Assembly (NCBI GenBank): GCA_019918135.1
Contig: WBZZ01005580.1
Coordinates: 1 to 40,649, forward strand
Direction of reading: 5' to 3'
Source: Paulinella micropora
Lineage: Eukaryota > Cercozoa > Imbricatea > Euglyphida > Paulinellidae
Length of the DNA stretch: 40,649 nt
Shown here: positions 29,452 to 40,301 of the stretch, one piece after another
How the letters are laid out: every line of letters begins with the position of its first letter
How positions within the stretch are numbered: the first letter of the stretch is position 1
Made by a program: the position numbers and the translations under genes
Notes under the pieces: generated by a model
The model's database searches: none
The model's input: the letters and a program-made list of their open reading frames with translations, nothing else
What the model was told of the DNA's origin: nothing

Positions 29452-29643
29452 ACATTCAAGTGTCAAGTCAACCATCAGCTTTGATTTGATACTTAAAAAT
29501 AGAATGTTGTTATCAATTCAATTGTAATATTTCGAGAAAATTTGTACCGATTTTGCGGACGGATGTAGCCGTTAATCATCGGAAAAACTTTTGAACTCTG
29601 ACCGCTAGTTCAAGTGTTGGTTGACTTTGAGACTTGAATGTCC
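29452..29643. mobile_element. M2 degenerate member, unit 3 copy
   Basis: Colinear with 6041-6232. Confidence 0.6.
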
Positions 29644-30257
29644 GCAGTAGTATTATATTTCAAATAGCAAAATTTATAATATCCTTAATATTTTCTTGAA
29701 CAGCAAACTGTGTAAGTCTTGACTAGCCTCCTACGAGGAAATTACCAACAGGCAATCAATTGAATACACACACTGCTGTCAATTGACATCAAAATACTTC
29801 CGATGTCAGAAAAGGTACTAAAATACTCTGGATCGGTCAATTCCAGTTTATTCAATACACTTGCTTGACAGACTACTTGTCCATTGCAAAACATTGCAAA
29901 TTCTGAGAACTAACGAGAATATTTCAAGTGAGATATGAGTTGTGTACCAGTGACTCAAAACGGGTGGAGTTGTTCAAGTCAGTCTGGGGAAAAATAATGT
30001 AAAAAGGACGTAAGTGAGACTGCCACTTTACCCGGGCCTGGTTTGGATACATATTTTCATCTATAATTATTTCTATGATTTTCTATGACTGGGACAGGAA
30101 AAAGCGGTACAGGGCCCGGAAAAAAATAGTACTAGATACTATGATGGGGGAAAACTTTGAATCAATAGTTAACATTTTCTAAAAAGCTAACAGGTAAAGT
30201 GAAATAAATTGATCATGAGTCTGTTAAATAACAGGCGGCAGTTGAAAACGTAACAAC

Positions 30258-30549
30258 TATTACTGGGTACATTCAAGTGTCAAACTCAGCCATCAAATTT
30301 AATTTAAGGTCAGATTTCAGATTAGCGGTCAGATTTTAGATTAGCGGCTAGAATTCAAATTAGTTCAATTTAACGGTAACATTTCACAAAAATGATACAG
30401 ATTTTGCGGACGTATATAGCAGTTAAATTAAACTAATTTGAATTCTGACCACTAATTCGAAATCTGACAGCTAATCTGAAATCCGAGGCTGACCCTTAAC
30501 TAAAATTCGATTGCTGACTCGGTTTGACACTTGAATGTACCCAGTAATA
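30258..30549. mobile_element. M2 element, unit 3 copy
   Basis: 292 bp with ends as in unit 2, and a few substitutions in the centre (for example near 30356 and 30386). Confidence 0.7.
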
Positions 30550-30649
30550 CAAGTTATGACAGTTGATAAATAAACGGAAACTTGAAATAAAGTAACTGAA
30601 CTAAAAACAGAAGTGTAAACTTCAAGTTGATGTATAAACTTAAAGAAAG

Positions 30650-30940
30650 TTAACATAATATTATCTTGTCGCCGCGGGATAATTCGGTCCGGTACGTATC
30701 AGACTGACTGAGCACTTTAACGACCTGCCCAAACCACTGCAGTTGACACTTTACTGTTTTTGACCGGCCCGTTAGATTCTCCTTTGCACCTTCGGACGTT
30801 TCGACTTCACTAACTAATTTTTGATTTCGTTCAGAAATGATTTCAAACGATTGATTCAAAGTTTTTTCACAAAAGAGTATATAACTTTCGCGGCCTTTTT
30901 TCCCTAATCTATTACCTTTTCCCTGATTTCCCATAAACAC
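30650..30940 (-). CDS. Small ORF of 96 codons, unit 3 copy
   Basis: Translation as in unit 1. Unidentified. Confidence 0.25.
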   Translation of the reverse strand: MFMGNQGKGNRLGKKGRESYILFCEKTLNQSFEIISERNQKLVSEVETSEGAKENLTGRSKTVKCQLQWFGQVVKVLSQSDTYRTELSRGDKIILC

Positions 30941-31107
30941 ACATGTGCTGTAAATTCAAGTTGTGGACAAGGAAACGGACTTCCAGAGAAACTGCTGAGA
31001 AACCTTTCCCAAATGATACAATTTTTGATACCAGGCTTGAACATATTAGTTGGCCCTCCTACTTGAAGCCCTCCTTCAAGTACAACATCTTCATCTTCAA
31101 GTGTCAC
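30904..31107 (-). CDS. Small ORF of 67 codons, unit 3 copy
   Basis: Same as 7491-7694 with one Val to Met change (GGPTNMFKPG). Unidentified. Confidence 0.2.
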   Translation of the reverse strand: MTLEDEDVVLEGGLQVGGPTNMFKPGIKNCIIWERFLSSFSGSPFPCPQLEFTAHVCLWEIREKVID

Positions 31108-31227
31108 ACCTTACCAATTCACAATCTACGTTCATCGTGTTCGTACTTTGCAACCCAAGTCTGCAAACAAGTAGAAATCTACGTAAATAAACGAAGTGAC
31201 CTCTCAGCTATTTAGCGGTATTTCACC

Positions 31228-31465
31228 TGTAGGCATCACCCCCCGGATAGCAGGTAAAAAGTACCTTTTCCTGGTGACAGGTGCACCAGCTTGTTTTTCA
31301 GTATTATTTGTCCGGATTGGACCTGATGCCATTTTATTCCTGGTCTGTTGCCGTTTTCCTTTTTGGCTTCACTGAGCTAATATAACGAGACATCATTCTC
31401 ATCTTTTGAGGACTGTGTTTGGTTGTATTACCGACTTTTTACGAGCTATCGTTGGGGGCATTACA
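31228..31465 (+). mobile_element. 5' LTR of retroelement copy 2
   Basis: This is a 238-bp LTR running TGTAGGC to ATTACA. It carries the same bases as the 5' LTR of copy 1 at the three variable sites. It is followed directly by the retroelement leader. Confidence 0.93.
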
Positions 31466-31483
31466 TTTGGAGTCCACATCACT
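31466..31483 (+). promoter_or_regulatory. Possible primer binding site, copy 2
   Basis: Identical to 8053-8070: TGG two bases after the LTR end, followed by AGTCCACATC. The tRNA is not identified. Confidence 0.3.
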
Positions 31484-32252
31484 AGGGTGATTTCTTTCTG
31501 CTTTGCCACACAGGCAACAGAGTGAATTTTCACTGACCTGTCTCACACGGGGACGTCAGACGAAAACAAATACTCCAACACAGCATCCTCATAACTCTTT
31601 CACAAAACAAATAATTTGATTGGTCTCAAGCAGGTGTCTCGTACCCTCTAGCCCAATCCATATCTGTGTGCTCACAAGGAGACATCAGATACAAACTCTC
31701 TGTCGTTTTTGCTGTTCTCACACAGAGACCAAGAAGAAGGAGGTGGACAGAAGAGTGAAGGAACACACACAAAACACAAACAAGCATAGGGACAGGAGCA
31801 CAACACTCTACCCTTCTAGTTTGTGCATTTATCCGCATTATCTCACACATACGTCAGAGTATTTTTGCAACTCTCTGATCGTTTTCTAAAGGTAGGTCTG
31901 AGAACCTATCCGATCGACTGTCGACTTCTCAAGGACAGCTTTTTTAGCTTCTCTATTACTATCTATGTGTAGGTCCAAGTGCCTCATACTAGATACAATA
32001 TAGAAAAGAAGGAGGAGAAAGTAATCTGAGTAAGGAGAACAAGAAATCGGAGAAAGTCTCAAAGACTATTTTTCTCAAACAAAAACAAACATACAAACAG
32101 TGTTTTCATAGAGGACAGGGAATCTCACTCTACCCTCTCTATTAGTTTCTCTCTTCACTAGTCAATCGACTGGAGGAGGAACAGAACACAAACGAACAAA
32201 AATCAAACATAGGAGCTGACACTGTCCTCCTGTTAATTACTACTACGACATC
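31484..32252 (+). other. Retroelement copy 2 leader, no gene seen
   Basis: This matches the copy 1 leader with scattered substitutions (for example near 31585 and 31866). The short ORF at 31620-31889 is conserved only as far as the DNA is, and has no recognisable domain. Confidence 0.5.
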
Positions 32253-32351
32253 ATGTCGACAGAGACCGCCGAAGTGAGTGAAATTCTCGGAGGCAGAACA
32301 AAGAAGAGAAGAAGAAGAAGCAGGAGGAGGAGGAGGAAGAGGATTGAATGA
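32253..32351 (+). CDS. Short ORF at the gag start, copy 2
   Basis: The ATG-opened 32-codon ORF is the same as at 8840-8938, with one Ser to Thr change. It again ends in TGA after the AGG run, while the main Gag frame runs +1 to it. Confidence 0.45.
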   Translation: MSTETAEVSEILGGRTKKRRRRSRRRRRKRIE

Positions 32352-33117
32352 AGGAGGAGGAGGAGGAGGAGATGAAGGACTAGGAGGAGTAGGAGGACGA
32401 GGAGGAGGAGGAGATGAAGGAGTAGGAGGAGTAGAAGAGTGCTGGGATGATGAAGGAAGATATGGAGGAGACGAAGATGAAGGAGGATTTGAACAAGAAG
32501 AGACGGGAGGAGGAGGAGCATATGGTAATCCCTTACCACCTGCCTACACGGGAGGAGGACGAAAAATGATCGACTTGATTCATAGTGATGGAGAGGAGAT
32601 CACAGTGGAGGAACAACAGTGGGTGCAAGACCACTATGACCTCACTAAAGAAGAGTTTGATAACAAGATGGGGGGAGAGAAGGATACCTATGTGTGGATC
32701 CCTCAGGATCAAAGAAGAGAGAAAAGTCGTGCTAAAAAGGATGTCTATATCCTATTATCAAACACAGCACAGCTCCTCGGCAAACTGGTCTCTGATCCAG
32801 AAAAGAGAAAGAAGATACAGCATATCAAGTTTGGGGACACACACACCCACCAGGTTGAATTACTCGATGCTATCTTTGGGGTGTACACTCAAACCCTGAT
32901 TTGGGAACGTTCATACGGCCCACGATGTGAGGGTTACCTCCAGTACACAAACCCAAGAGCAACGGCCCAGATTCCTCGCGACTGGTCAGGAGGCAGTCGA
33001 TGTAACAAAAATGAAGACCAATCTGGGTTCGAAAAACTCGAGTGGCATATTTCATTTTTTTACGATGGAAATGAAGGCCTTGGAGGAGGGGAAGGCAGAG
33101 ATGGAAAAAAGCATTAA
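32278..33117 (+). pseudogene. gag: gag copy 2, N-terminal part (frame A)
   Basis: This is equivalent to 8865-9707. The Gly/Glu-rich region is one codon shorter and the first ATG in frame is at 32566. The same seven-T site at 33055-33061 precedes the move to the next frame, and this frame then ends at 33117. Since both copies have the identical arrangement, the break was present before they separated or is used as a programmed shift. Confidence 0.6.
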
Positions 33118-34957
33118 GGCAGCAGGAGAAACTCATCCTGTGATTGATGAGTTAGAGAAGACCGACAGAGTTCTGACCAAGATCAGACTGTTGATGGGTG
33201 CGTTACTGCATAAGGAGGCATGGAAGAGATGGATTCGTACCAAGGATCACCCTGTCCTTAAATCACTTAGTAACGCACCACCGGTCGCCAATAAAGCAGG
33301 TGTTGACCAATATGTGGAGAAATATAATTTTCTCAGATCTGCTTCTGAATTGGTGGCCTTTATCACTCATGCTCAAAAGCTGGTGATATCTGAGAAGAAG
33401 AAGGCGAAAGAGAATGAGGAGTTCGAGAAGACGATGAGACTGGAGAGAATGAAAGCAAAAGTGAGTGGTGCAAAGGCACACCCTCCGACATATTTGACCC
33501 CACCAGCTCCTGCCCCACCAGCCCCTGCACCCCCGGGCTCAACTACGGTGGTGGTCACAAACACGGAGAAGAAGGACAGACAAAATATCATAAATGCTTT
33601 CAAGGGGAAGAAAGGAGGAGTGGCAAGTCTCGTGCTATATGCGAAGACGAGCTCAGACAAAGACTCTGATGCTTCGCTTTTGAGCAAGCTCAAAGAGATC
33701 AATGCCTGCATGAAGGCTTTTCCTTGCGACGAAACGCAGGAATACGAGGCCCTTGTTACTGTTTTTGACCAATCTCTAGTCTCGGAGGGATTCGATCTGA
33801 CACAGTACAAGTTTTTGAGAAAGAAGGAGGAGATTAAGAGAAACAATGCAACAGGCCTAGACGCTCAGTGTGAACTGGCGGTGGCCACACTCATTTCATA
33901 TTTTCAATCTCATGGATACCAGCATCTCTGCACTGGTACTCTCATAGGATTTGAAATCTTTGAGACAGTGGCGATGAGTTTGAGGAGTGCTGTTGGCTTG
34001 GCGGCGACCCTTACGGAGGTAGTTTCCTCCTATGGGCTATTCTATGGCCGCAAGTCGATCATCCTCTATTTCTTCTCGGCGTTACACACAGTTAACCCGA
34101 GTAAACTTACTCAGCTCATACAACAATGCTCGACGTTTAGCTCAGTGAAGTCCAAGAACTTCCTCGAGACACACGTGTTCGAAAATACGGTTCAAAGCGT
34201 TGCTCCGTCGGCACTGTTTCAAGAAGTGACGAGTGCATGCTCAAACATGGACTCGCTCACGGAGGCACATACGGCACAGGCAGGCGGTGTACCTGTTGGC
34301 GCACAAGCCACGTACACAAACAGAGTTGCCGGTTGGAGGAGACAGAGAGAGCCAGACCTGAAGACCGCATGTTGGAGGTGGTTCGCGGGCTTGCAGTGTA
34401 AGGCACAGATGGAGAACAGAGACTGCTCTTTCAATCATGATAGGCAGAACCCAACAGCAAGGGCACATTTTCTGAGCAGGACGGAAGGCAAGGAACCGGG
34501 CCTTTTCAACATGCTTCAGATTGCCGCTGCGAACGAAGGTTGGTACGCCAATATCTGTGATGATGAGGAGTTACGACAGGCGATCATTGCCTATGTGGAG
34601 AGGATGAAGGAGAAGAAAGAGGAAAGGGAGAGACAAAAGAACCTAAAGGCCTCTCAAAGAGGAGGAGGAGGAGGAGCAGGAACAGGAGGACGAGGAGGAG
34701 GAACAGGAGGACGAGGAGGAGGACGAGGAGAGGAACATGGAGAGGAGCCTCGAGGTGGCAGGGAACCCCTCAGAGAGGAAGAGGAGGAGGTCGGGGATAT
34801 ACCCCTTATGGAGGGAGAGCTGTTCGAGCTCCAGCCCCCCACCAAGAGGAGGAGGAGGCTCATGGGCAAGCTCCAACCCGAATTTCGGTCGAGCTCAGGC
34901 CTACAACACTGCCTCGGAGACCGATACGTCATCCCACCCGGACACTACTCAAGGTAA
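32927..34957 (+). pseudogene. gag: gag copy 2, central part with intact CCCH finger
   Basis: The frame is convincing from the ATG at 33065. Unlike copy 1 it reads through the CCCH finger (34370-34438: C-x8-C-x8-C-x3-H, with TGG at 34379 where copy 1 has TAG). Within the Gly/Arg-rich repeat near 34665-34735 indels move the frame away from the RGG-type reading of copy 1. The last 70 codons here are therefore probably out of frame, and the frame ends at 34957 rather than at the gag/pol UGA. Confidence 0.68.
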
Positions 34958-34979
34958 TCGTTTCGAGGTGGTGGAATGA
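34737..34979 (+). pseudogene. gag: gag copy 2, C-terminal end before the gag/pol UGA
   Basis: The last 45 or so codons of this frame (PPPRGGGGSWASSNPNFGRA and on) match the end of Gag in copy 1 and stop at UGA 34977-34979. The upstream part of this frame is shifted relative to copy 1, because the C run near 34840 has six C against seven in copy 1. Confidence 0.6.
34977..34979 (+). promoter_or_regulatory. In-frame UGA between gag and pol, copy 2
   Basis: Same codon, same GAA-UGA-CUG-GAG context and same in-frame relation to Pol as at 11560-11562. Confidence 0.55.
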
Positions 34980-37106
34980 CTGGAGGGGGAAGAAGAGAGG
35001 AAGGAGAAGACTGTGAAGTTTAACTCTAAAGTCACAGTGCTTTCTAATGCTGTTGTGCAGAATGGGCCAACGCTTCCTCAATCTGAATACAAAGATGTGG
35101 GTACACAGAGACTGCAGCCCCAAGGTAGTCTCATACCCGTTCATACATCACGGTTACCAATCATAACTGATGCAAATAGGAAGGCGAGACTTGCGATGGA
35201 GGCGAGGAGGCCAATGGCAGACGTATCGCCTCGGCCAAGCAAACAACCACGAACAGACTCAATGTCTACGATCGCGGCGGGTGGCGAGCAAAAAGACAAT
35301 GTGTGTACTCAAGTATCACAAGACAATGTTGCTCACATACCAGTACCGCAGAATAATAAAAATGTTAATGAGGTGAAGCAGGAGGAGAAGAAGGAGGAGT
35401 TGAAAAACTTAGAGACAAGATTCCAAAATTTGGAACGTAAAGTTCTTGTTCTCGCAGCCAATATACACAGGCCCGATGCTCTGTGTTATACGGAACTTTA
35501 TTGTGAAACATTGAAGACAATATTAAAAGTTGGTAATGATACGATGGCGAATATTAATATTGTCGGCCGGAAGTTTTTTAATCGATACCGGGACTGGGTG
35601 GACGGAAATATGAAAAATTCGACTGGCACTCTGAAGGGAGTGGGTAGCCGGACGGTCATCACGGGAATCATCACACTGACCTTTAAATTAAAATCCGCAC
35701 GAGTATACCGCATGGACCTCTATGTCGTCCCCGGTTACCACGGGTCAATATTACTATCGTATGACCAATTGGCTACGATGGGGGCTGTGATTGATTGCGC
35801 CGCACGGCGAGTGATATATGGAGTAAAAAGAGGAGAAAAAAACGATATTGATCCCTTCAACGCTACTGACTCTTATGAGGCTTATGAGCTGAGTCTAGCG
35901 ACGGATCACAAAAAGATGGCCATCGCACCTGAGGCACTTGAGGTGTACGTTCACCCCCATGTCGTAAGACCGGATGAGCTGTCCTGGACCGACAATTGGG
36001 AATCCCAAGTGTGCACTGTCACAGTTCCGACATGCCATTGGGACAAAAAGTCTATTGATGACTTAATCGAGAAGCGAAAGGAGGAGATTATATGTGTCGC
36101 ACAAAGAAGCCCGTCGTTGGCGAGATTCGCGGAAGGAGTAGGAACAGATGTCCATAATATTATTACTAACGGATACTGTTTCCATGCGAAAGTAGGAGAA
36201 GAAAAAAGGGAGGCGTTTGTACCAAGGAGAACGGGGCGAATCCCGGATACTCCACCAGAAACTATTAAAAGTTTTATTACTGATTTCTGGGGTGACGAGC
36301 CCACGTGGCCGCGTTCACTGTCTGAAGTGAAGAAATGCTTACGGACTTTATTCGAAAATAATAAGCCGTATACTATTATCCTGCCATATAATGAGAAGGC
36401 GATATGGGCGCAGGAAATAAGGGACCGGCTTATTGATCATCCTATACCGGTACCCTCTCGCAAGCAACAGCTAGTGGTGGCTTGTCGTATGGGAACTCGT
36501 GAGCAGAGCAGTGCATACAAGCGGAAGCTCAGAGACCTCGACAAGTTGAAATTGATACCGCAAGCATTCACATGCTTTGATGGTTTTTACACCCGTAAAG
36601 CTCCTTTGCAATACGCGAGACTCATTGACATGCTGGTGGAGCTCGGCAAAGATGATGAGCCGGACACGGTCACGTATGAAAAGACGGGCCTAGATGATGT
36701 CTCGGAAGAGGACTTAGGCTTGGAGGAGGACAGAGAACCCCTCAAGCAACATAAGCAGATGTCTGATGAAGATTTTCAAGCGGCGGCGCGGAAAATATTG
36801 GAAGAAGGAGTAGGCACGGAGAAGGAGAAGGAGCTTTTAAAAGCCAAATTAGAGGCGAACAAGGAAATATTTGACCCTCCACATGCAGGTGGTGTCAAGC
36901 CTGCAGATTTCACTGCGGTTATTTACAAAATGCCGGGTGCGGAGCCGTCACCGGCACCACGAAGGGCGAATTTGAGTATACATGAGGCGAAGATAGCGGA
37001 GGAGCTAGCAAGACAGCTGCTCAATGAGGACTTTATTGAGAGATCAACATCTCCAATAGTCTCACAGCCGAGAATAGTGCCGAAGCCAGGGGAGAGTGGC
37101 GCCTGA
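34980..37106 (+). pseudogene. pol: pol copy 2, linker, protease (active site out of frame) and RT start
   Basis: This is the longest open Pol frame in the window, but it is misleading. An extra A at 35544 relative to copy 1 shifts the frame just before the protease active site, and the break shared with copy 1 shifts it back. The DTG codons at 35584-35592 are therefore read one base out of phase and do not appear in this ORF. The protease C-terminal half (ILLSYDQLATMGAVID) and the PR-RT linker are in frame. The ORF ends at 37106, because a G run near 37090 is one base shorter than in copy 1, just before the WRLTVNYA motif. Confidence 0.82.
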
Positions 37107-37402
37107 CAGTTAACTATGCGCGTGTTAACAAGGTGCTGGAGGAGGAGAGAAATCCTCTCCCGACATTAGAAGAAGGAAGAAGAGTACTGCGGAATGCAAA
37201 ATTCTATTCGGTCATTGACCTTAAGAATGGCTTCTGGCAGATACCACTGGAGGAAAAGTCCAGATGGCTGACGGCGTTTGTGATGGGTATGGAAATATAC
37301 CAATGGAAAGTGCTTCCGATGGGCCTCAAGCAAGCCCCAGGACTTTTCCAGAAGGCGATGCAGAAGATGTTGAGCAGTCAGTACGATAATTTGTCTGACT
37401 GA
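37107..37402 (+). pseudogene. pol: pol copy 2, reverse transcriptase fingers and palm ending in UGA
   Basis: The frame holds SVIDLKNGFWQIPL and LPMGLKQAPGLFQ without the two-base loss of copy 1. It ends at the shared in-RT UGA 37400-37402. The first catalytic Asp is present. Confidence 0.85.
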
Positions 37403-38260
37403 GGCTTTATGAGAAGGCGGGGACAGAAGGCGGGAGAATATGCATTTTGCTATATCGATGGCATTATCGTATACTCTAGCACAATGGAGGAGCATATCGA
37501 TCATTTGTCCGATATATTCAGGCGCATCGGAGCTTTTGGCCTGAAGTGCAATCTAAAGAAGTGTCAACTTGCCAAGACGAGTGTGACATACTTAGGGTAC
37601 GAGATCTCCCATAATCGAGTCTCGATATCCAAAGAGAAGAGGGAGGAGATTATGAATCGACCGATACCGAAGAACCGCACTGAATTGCACTCATTCCTTG
37701 CGATGGCGCAATACTATAGCCAGTTTATACCCGATTGGGGTGCAACACGGGCTAAGTTGGAGAAAATGATAGATTTTGGAGACTTTGAGAAGTGGGGCGA
37801 AGAGGCTTTGCAAGCGTTTCATGCGCTCAAAGATCTTATTTGTAAAGACCCGAAAGACGGAGGACTGGTGTTAACGATGCCCGACTTTACGAAACAATTC
37901 GTAGTCGATACAGACGCATCTAAGTTTGCGATTGGGGCTGTATTACAACAAGAGGATGAGGAGAAGAAATTACGCCTAAGCATGTTTATTAGTAGGAAGT
38001 TGTGTGCGGCGGAGAGAAACTATTGCACAAGGCAAAGAGAGGCGTTAGCGGTGGTGTGGGCCCTCAAGAGGCTCAGAGAGTATTTGTGGGGAGGACCTCA
38101 ATTTACTGTCAGAACTGATCATCATAACCTGTTATGGTTGATGAATCATGAACAGACTGGACGGCTGGCGCGGTGGCAAGCGTTCTTGTCTTGTTTCGAT
38201 TTTACAATGGTCCATCTACCGGAAAGCGAAATGTGGTCGCTGATAGCCTCGCTAGGCTAG
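37403..38260 (+). pseudogene. pol: pol copy 2, reverse transcriptase C-terminal part and RNase H
   Basis: It resumes in the same frame after the UGA. The catalytic motif is YIDG at 37451-37462, as in copy 1. RNase H has TDAS, the Glu of REALAVVWA and the Asp of RTDHHN. A G missing near 38221 puts the last catalytic Asp region (VVADSLAR, readable in the neighbouring frame at about 38240) out of frame. Confidence 0.86.
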
Positions 38261-38285
38261 AGTTTAACTCAGAAGTATCGGCGTT

Positions 38286-40301
38286 GTGGAGATGGAAGAC
38301 TTGTCCATTGACAAGGTGTATGAGGTCAGCCACATTGAGGCGATGGAGATGGCGAGTGGAGTCCGACATGACCGCACAGGTCTACGGTACAGTCCACAAG
38401 GCCCGGATCACGGGATATGTTGTGAGCTACATACCCAGGAGGACGCTGAGTGGTCCTATGAGGTATATGAGAATGCGAAGGCGAACATAAGAGAGGAAGA
38501 GGAGACGCAGGATGTTTATGCGGAGCCTCCTCAAGAGCGGAGAAGTGACCTAGACGATGACCCGGAAAGAATCGGGATACGGCTAGAAGATGGTACTATC
38601 CATATAGCCTCGCCTACCGCATGGAGGCAACAACAGGCTCAAGATCCGGAGTTTAAGGAACTCATACAGTTATGTCAGAACCCGGATGAGCTGAAGATGA
38701 CGAAAGCGATCAAAGATCAGATGAAGGAGATGGGATGGAGAGATGGTCTACTGTGGTACAAGGGCCTTCACGGTCGCTATGCGTCACAGCCGGACAAATG
38801 GACCCTTTGGGTACCGGAGAGTCTGAGACGATTTATATTTGTCGCAGCCCACAATTGCCCACTTTTGGCGCATCCGGGTCGACAACGAACTCACATGTTC
38901 GTAGCGAGGCGATTCTGGTGGAAGAAGATGAAGGAGGAGATAGATCAGGCGGTGGATGCATGCATCCCGTGCAAGATAAACAAAACACCACTGAAGGCAA
39001 ATTTCTGCCTGATTGGCGAATTTCCTCTTCATGCGGGGATGTTTGAGTTTATACACATTGATCATGTGGGACCTTTCCCAGAATCGAAGGATGGTTACAA
39101 ATACCTCCTCACGGCTTTTGACAGAGCCACCAACTATGTGTGGATCATCCCTGTCAAAGACGTTACCGGCAAGACGACGGCCGAGGCGCTGATCGATAGG
39201 ATCATCTCACAGATCGGAGTACCAAGAAAGATATGTTCTGACCGAGGCTCGGACTTTAATAACGAGGTCATCGACAAACTATCTAAGTATTACGGGATGA
39301 AATGGCAATATGTTACTGCCTATAACCGGCGAGCAAATGGGAAAATCGAGCGGGTACACAGACCCCTCAAAGCCTCACTAAAGATGTATTGCACGAAGAA
39401 GGAGAATCAAAGAGCATGGGTCGAGGCAGCACCATCATTTGCGTTTGCAATGAACTGTCTACCCTCTACGGCGTTAGGAGGCTCGAAGAGCTCAATCTCG
39501 CCATATCAGTTAGTATATGGGCGTGAGCCTGATATCCCGACTTCGCTCCTTCACCCAAAAGACACTTGGGCGGATGCGGATGAGTTGTTTGGGATGAGAC
39601 TTAGAGTGAAGATGGAGGCGGAACAAATAGTCAGGGCGCATAGAGAGGCGGAGCGCCGAAAGACTGATGCTGAAGGGGTGCGACAAGCGCACTTGGATCA
39701 GATCAAGTTCCAGGTCGGGGATATTGTACTGTTGTACCATCCTCAGGTCCCGAAGGGAGTCAGCTCTAAGCTGTTCACTCACTGGAAAGGACCTTATCAG
39801 ATTATGGAACAGACGGGACCTCTGAACTACAAGATCAGGGGTAGAGGGAAGGTGCAAATTGTGAATGTAAGAAGGCTGATTAAGTATGATCCCTTCTTAC
39901 TGGAAGATGAATCCGTTGAGGAGGCGTTAAAACGGATGAAGGATGATTTCAAAGAGGTGCCGCCCATCCACAAGGAGGCTGGCATAGACCAAGACGATGC
40001 TTATCGGGCACCGATAGCTGAGAAGGAGGAGAGTGAGGTGGACAGTAAGGAGAAGACTGACCGCATAAGCGCGGTGGGGACTCAGTCTAAGTCTCCGCGA
40101 GAGCATAGCGGAAAGAAGGAGAAGATCACAGAGGCGCAGCTAAGGAGAGCGCGGAATGATCTTATCAACGACCAACCGAGGAAGGCGATGAGGTCGATGA
40201 GATCAAAGGACGTCCACCAGGAGGAGGAGGGGACGGACACTGACCCAAACGCGGGCAACGTTGAGATTGTCCATGAGCGATGGAAGGAAGCGATGCGATA
40301 G
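38286..40301 (+). pseudogene. pol: pol copy 2, integrase core, extension truncated by a frame shift
   Basis: Residues match the copy 1 integrase with few substitutions; HHCC, D-D-35-E and GPY/F are all present. The first ATG in the correct frame region is 38292. A G missing near 40289 relative to copy 1 ends the frame at 40301, inside the C-terminal extension. Confidence 0.88.

Larger units (their letters stand above)
26723..31227. repeat. Tandem unit U, copy 3 (4.5 kb, deleted and missing one MITE)
   Basis: This third copy starts and ends at the same bases as copies 1 and 2 but is about 3.3 kb shorter. Two absences explain the difference. The foldback element found at 19210-19390 is missing cleanly at 27222-27225. 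A stretch equal to roughly 20039-23137 of copy 2, from inside the telomere-type block to inside the LINE RT, is missing at 27877/27878. The rest is colinear. Confidence 0.9.
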
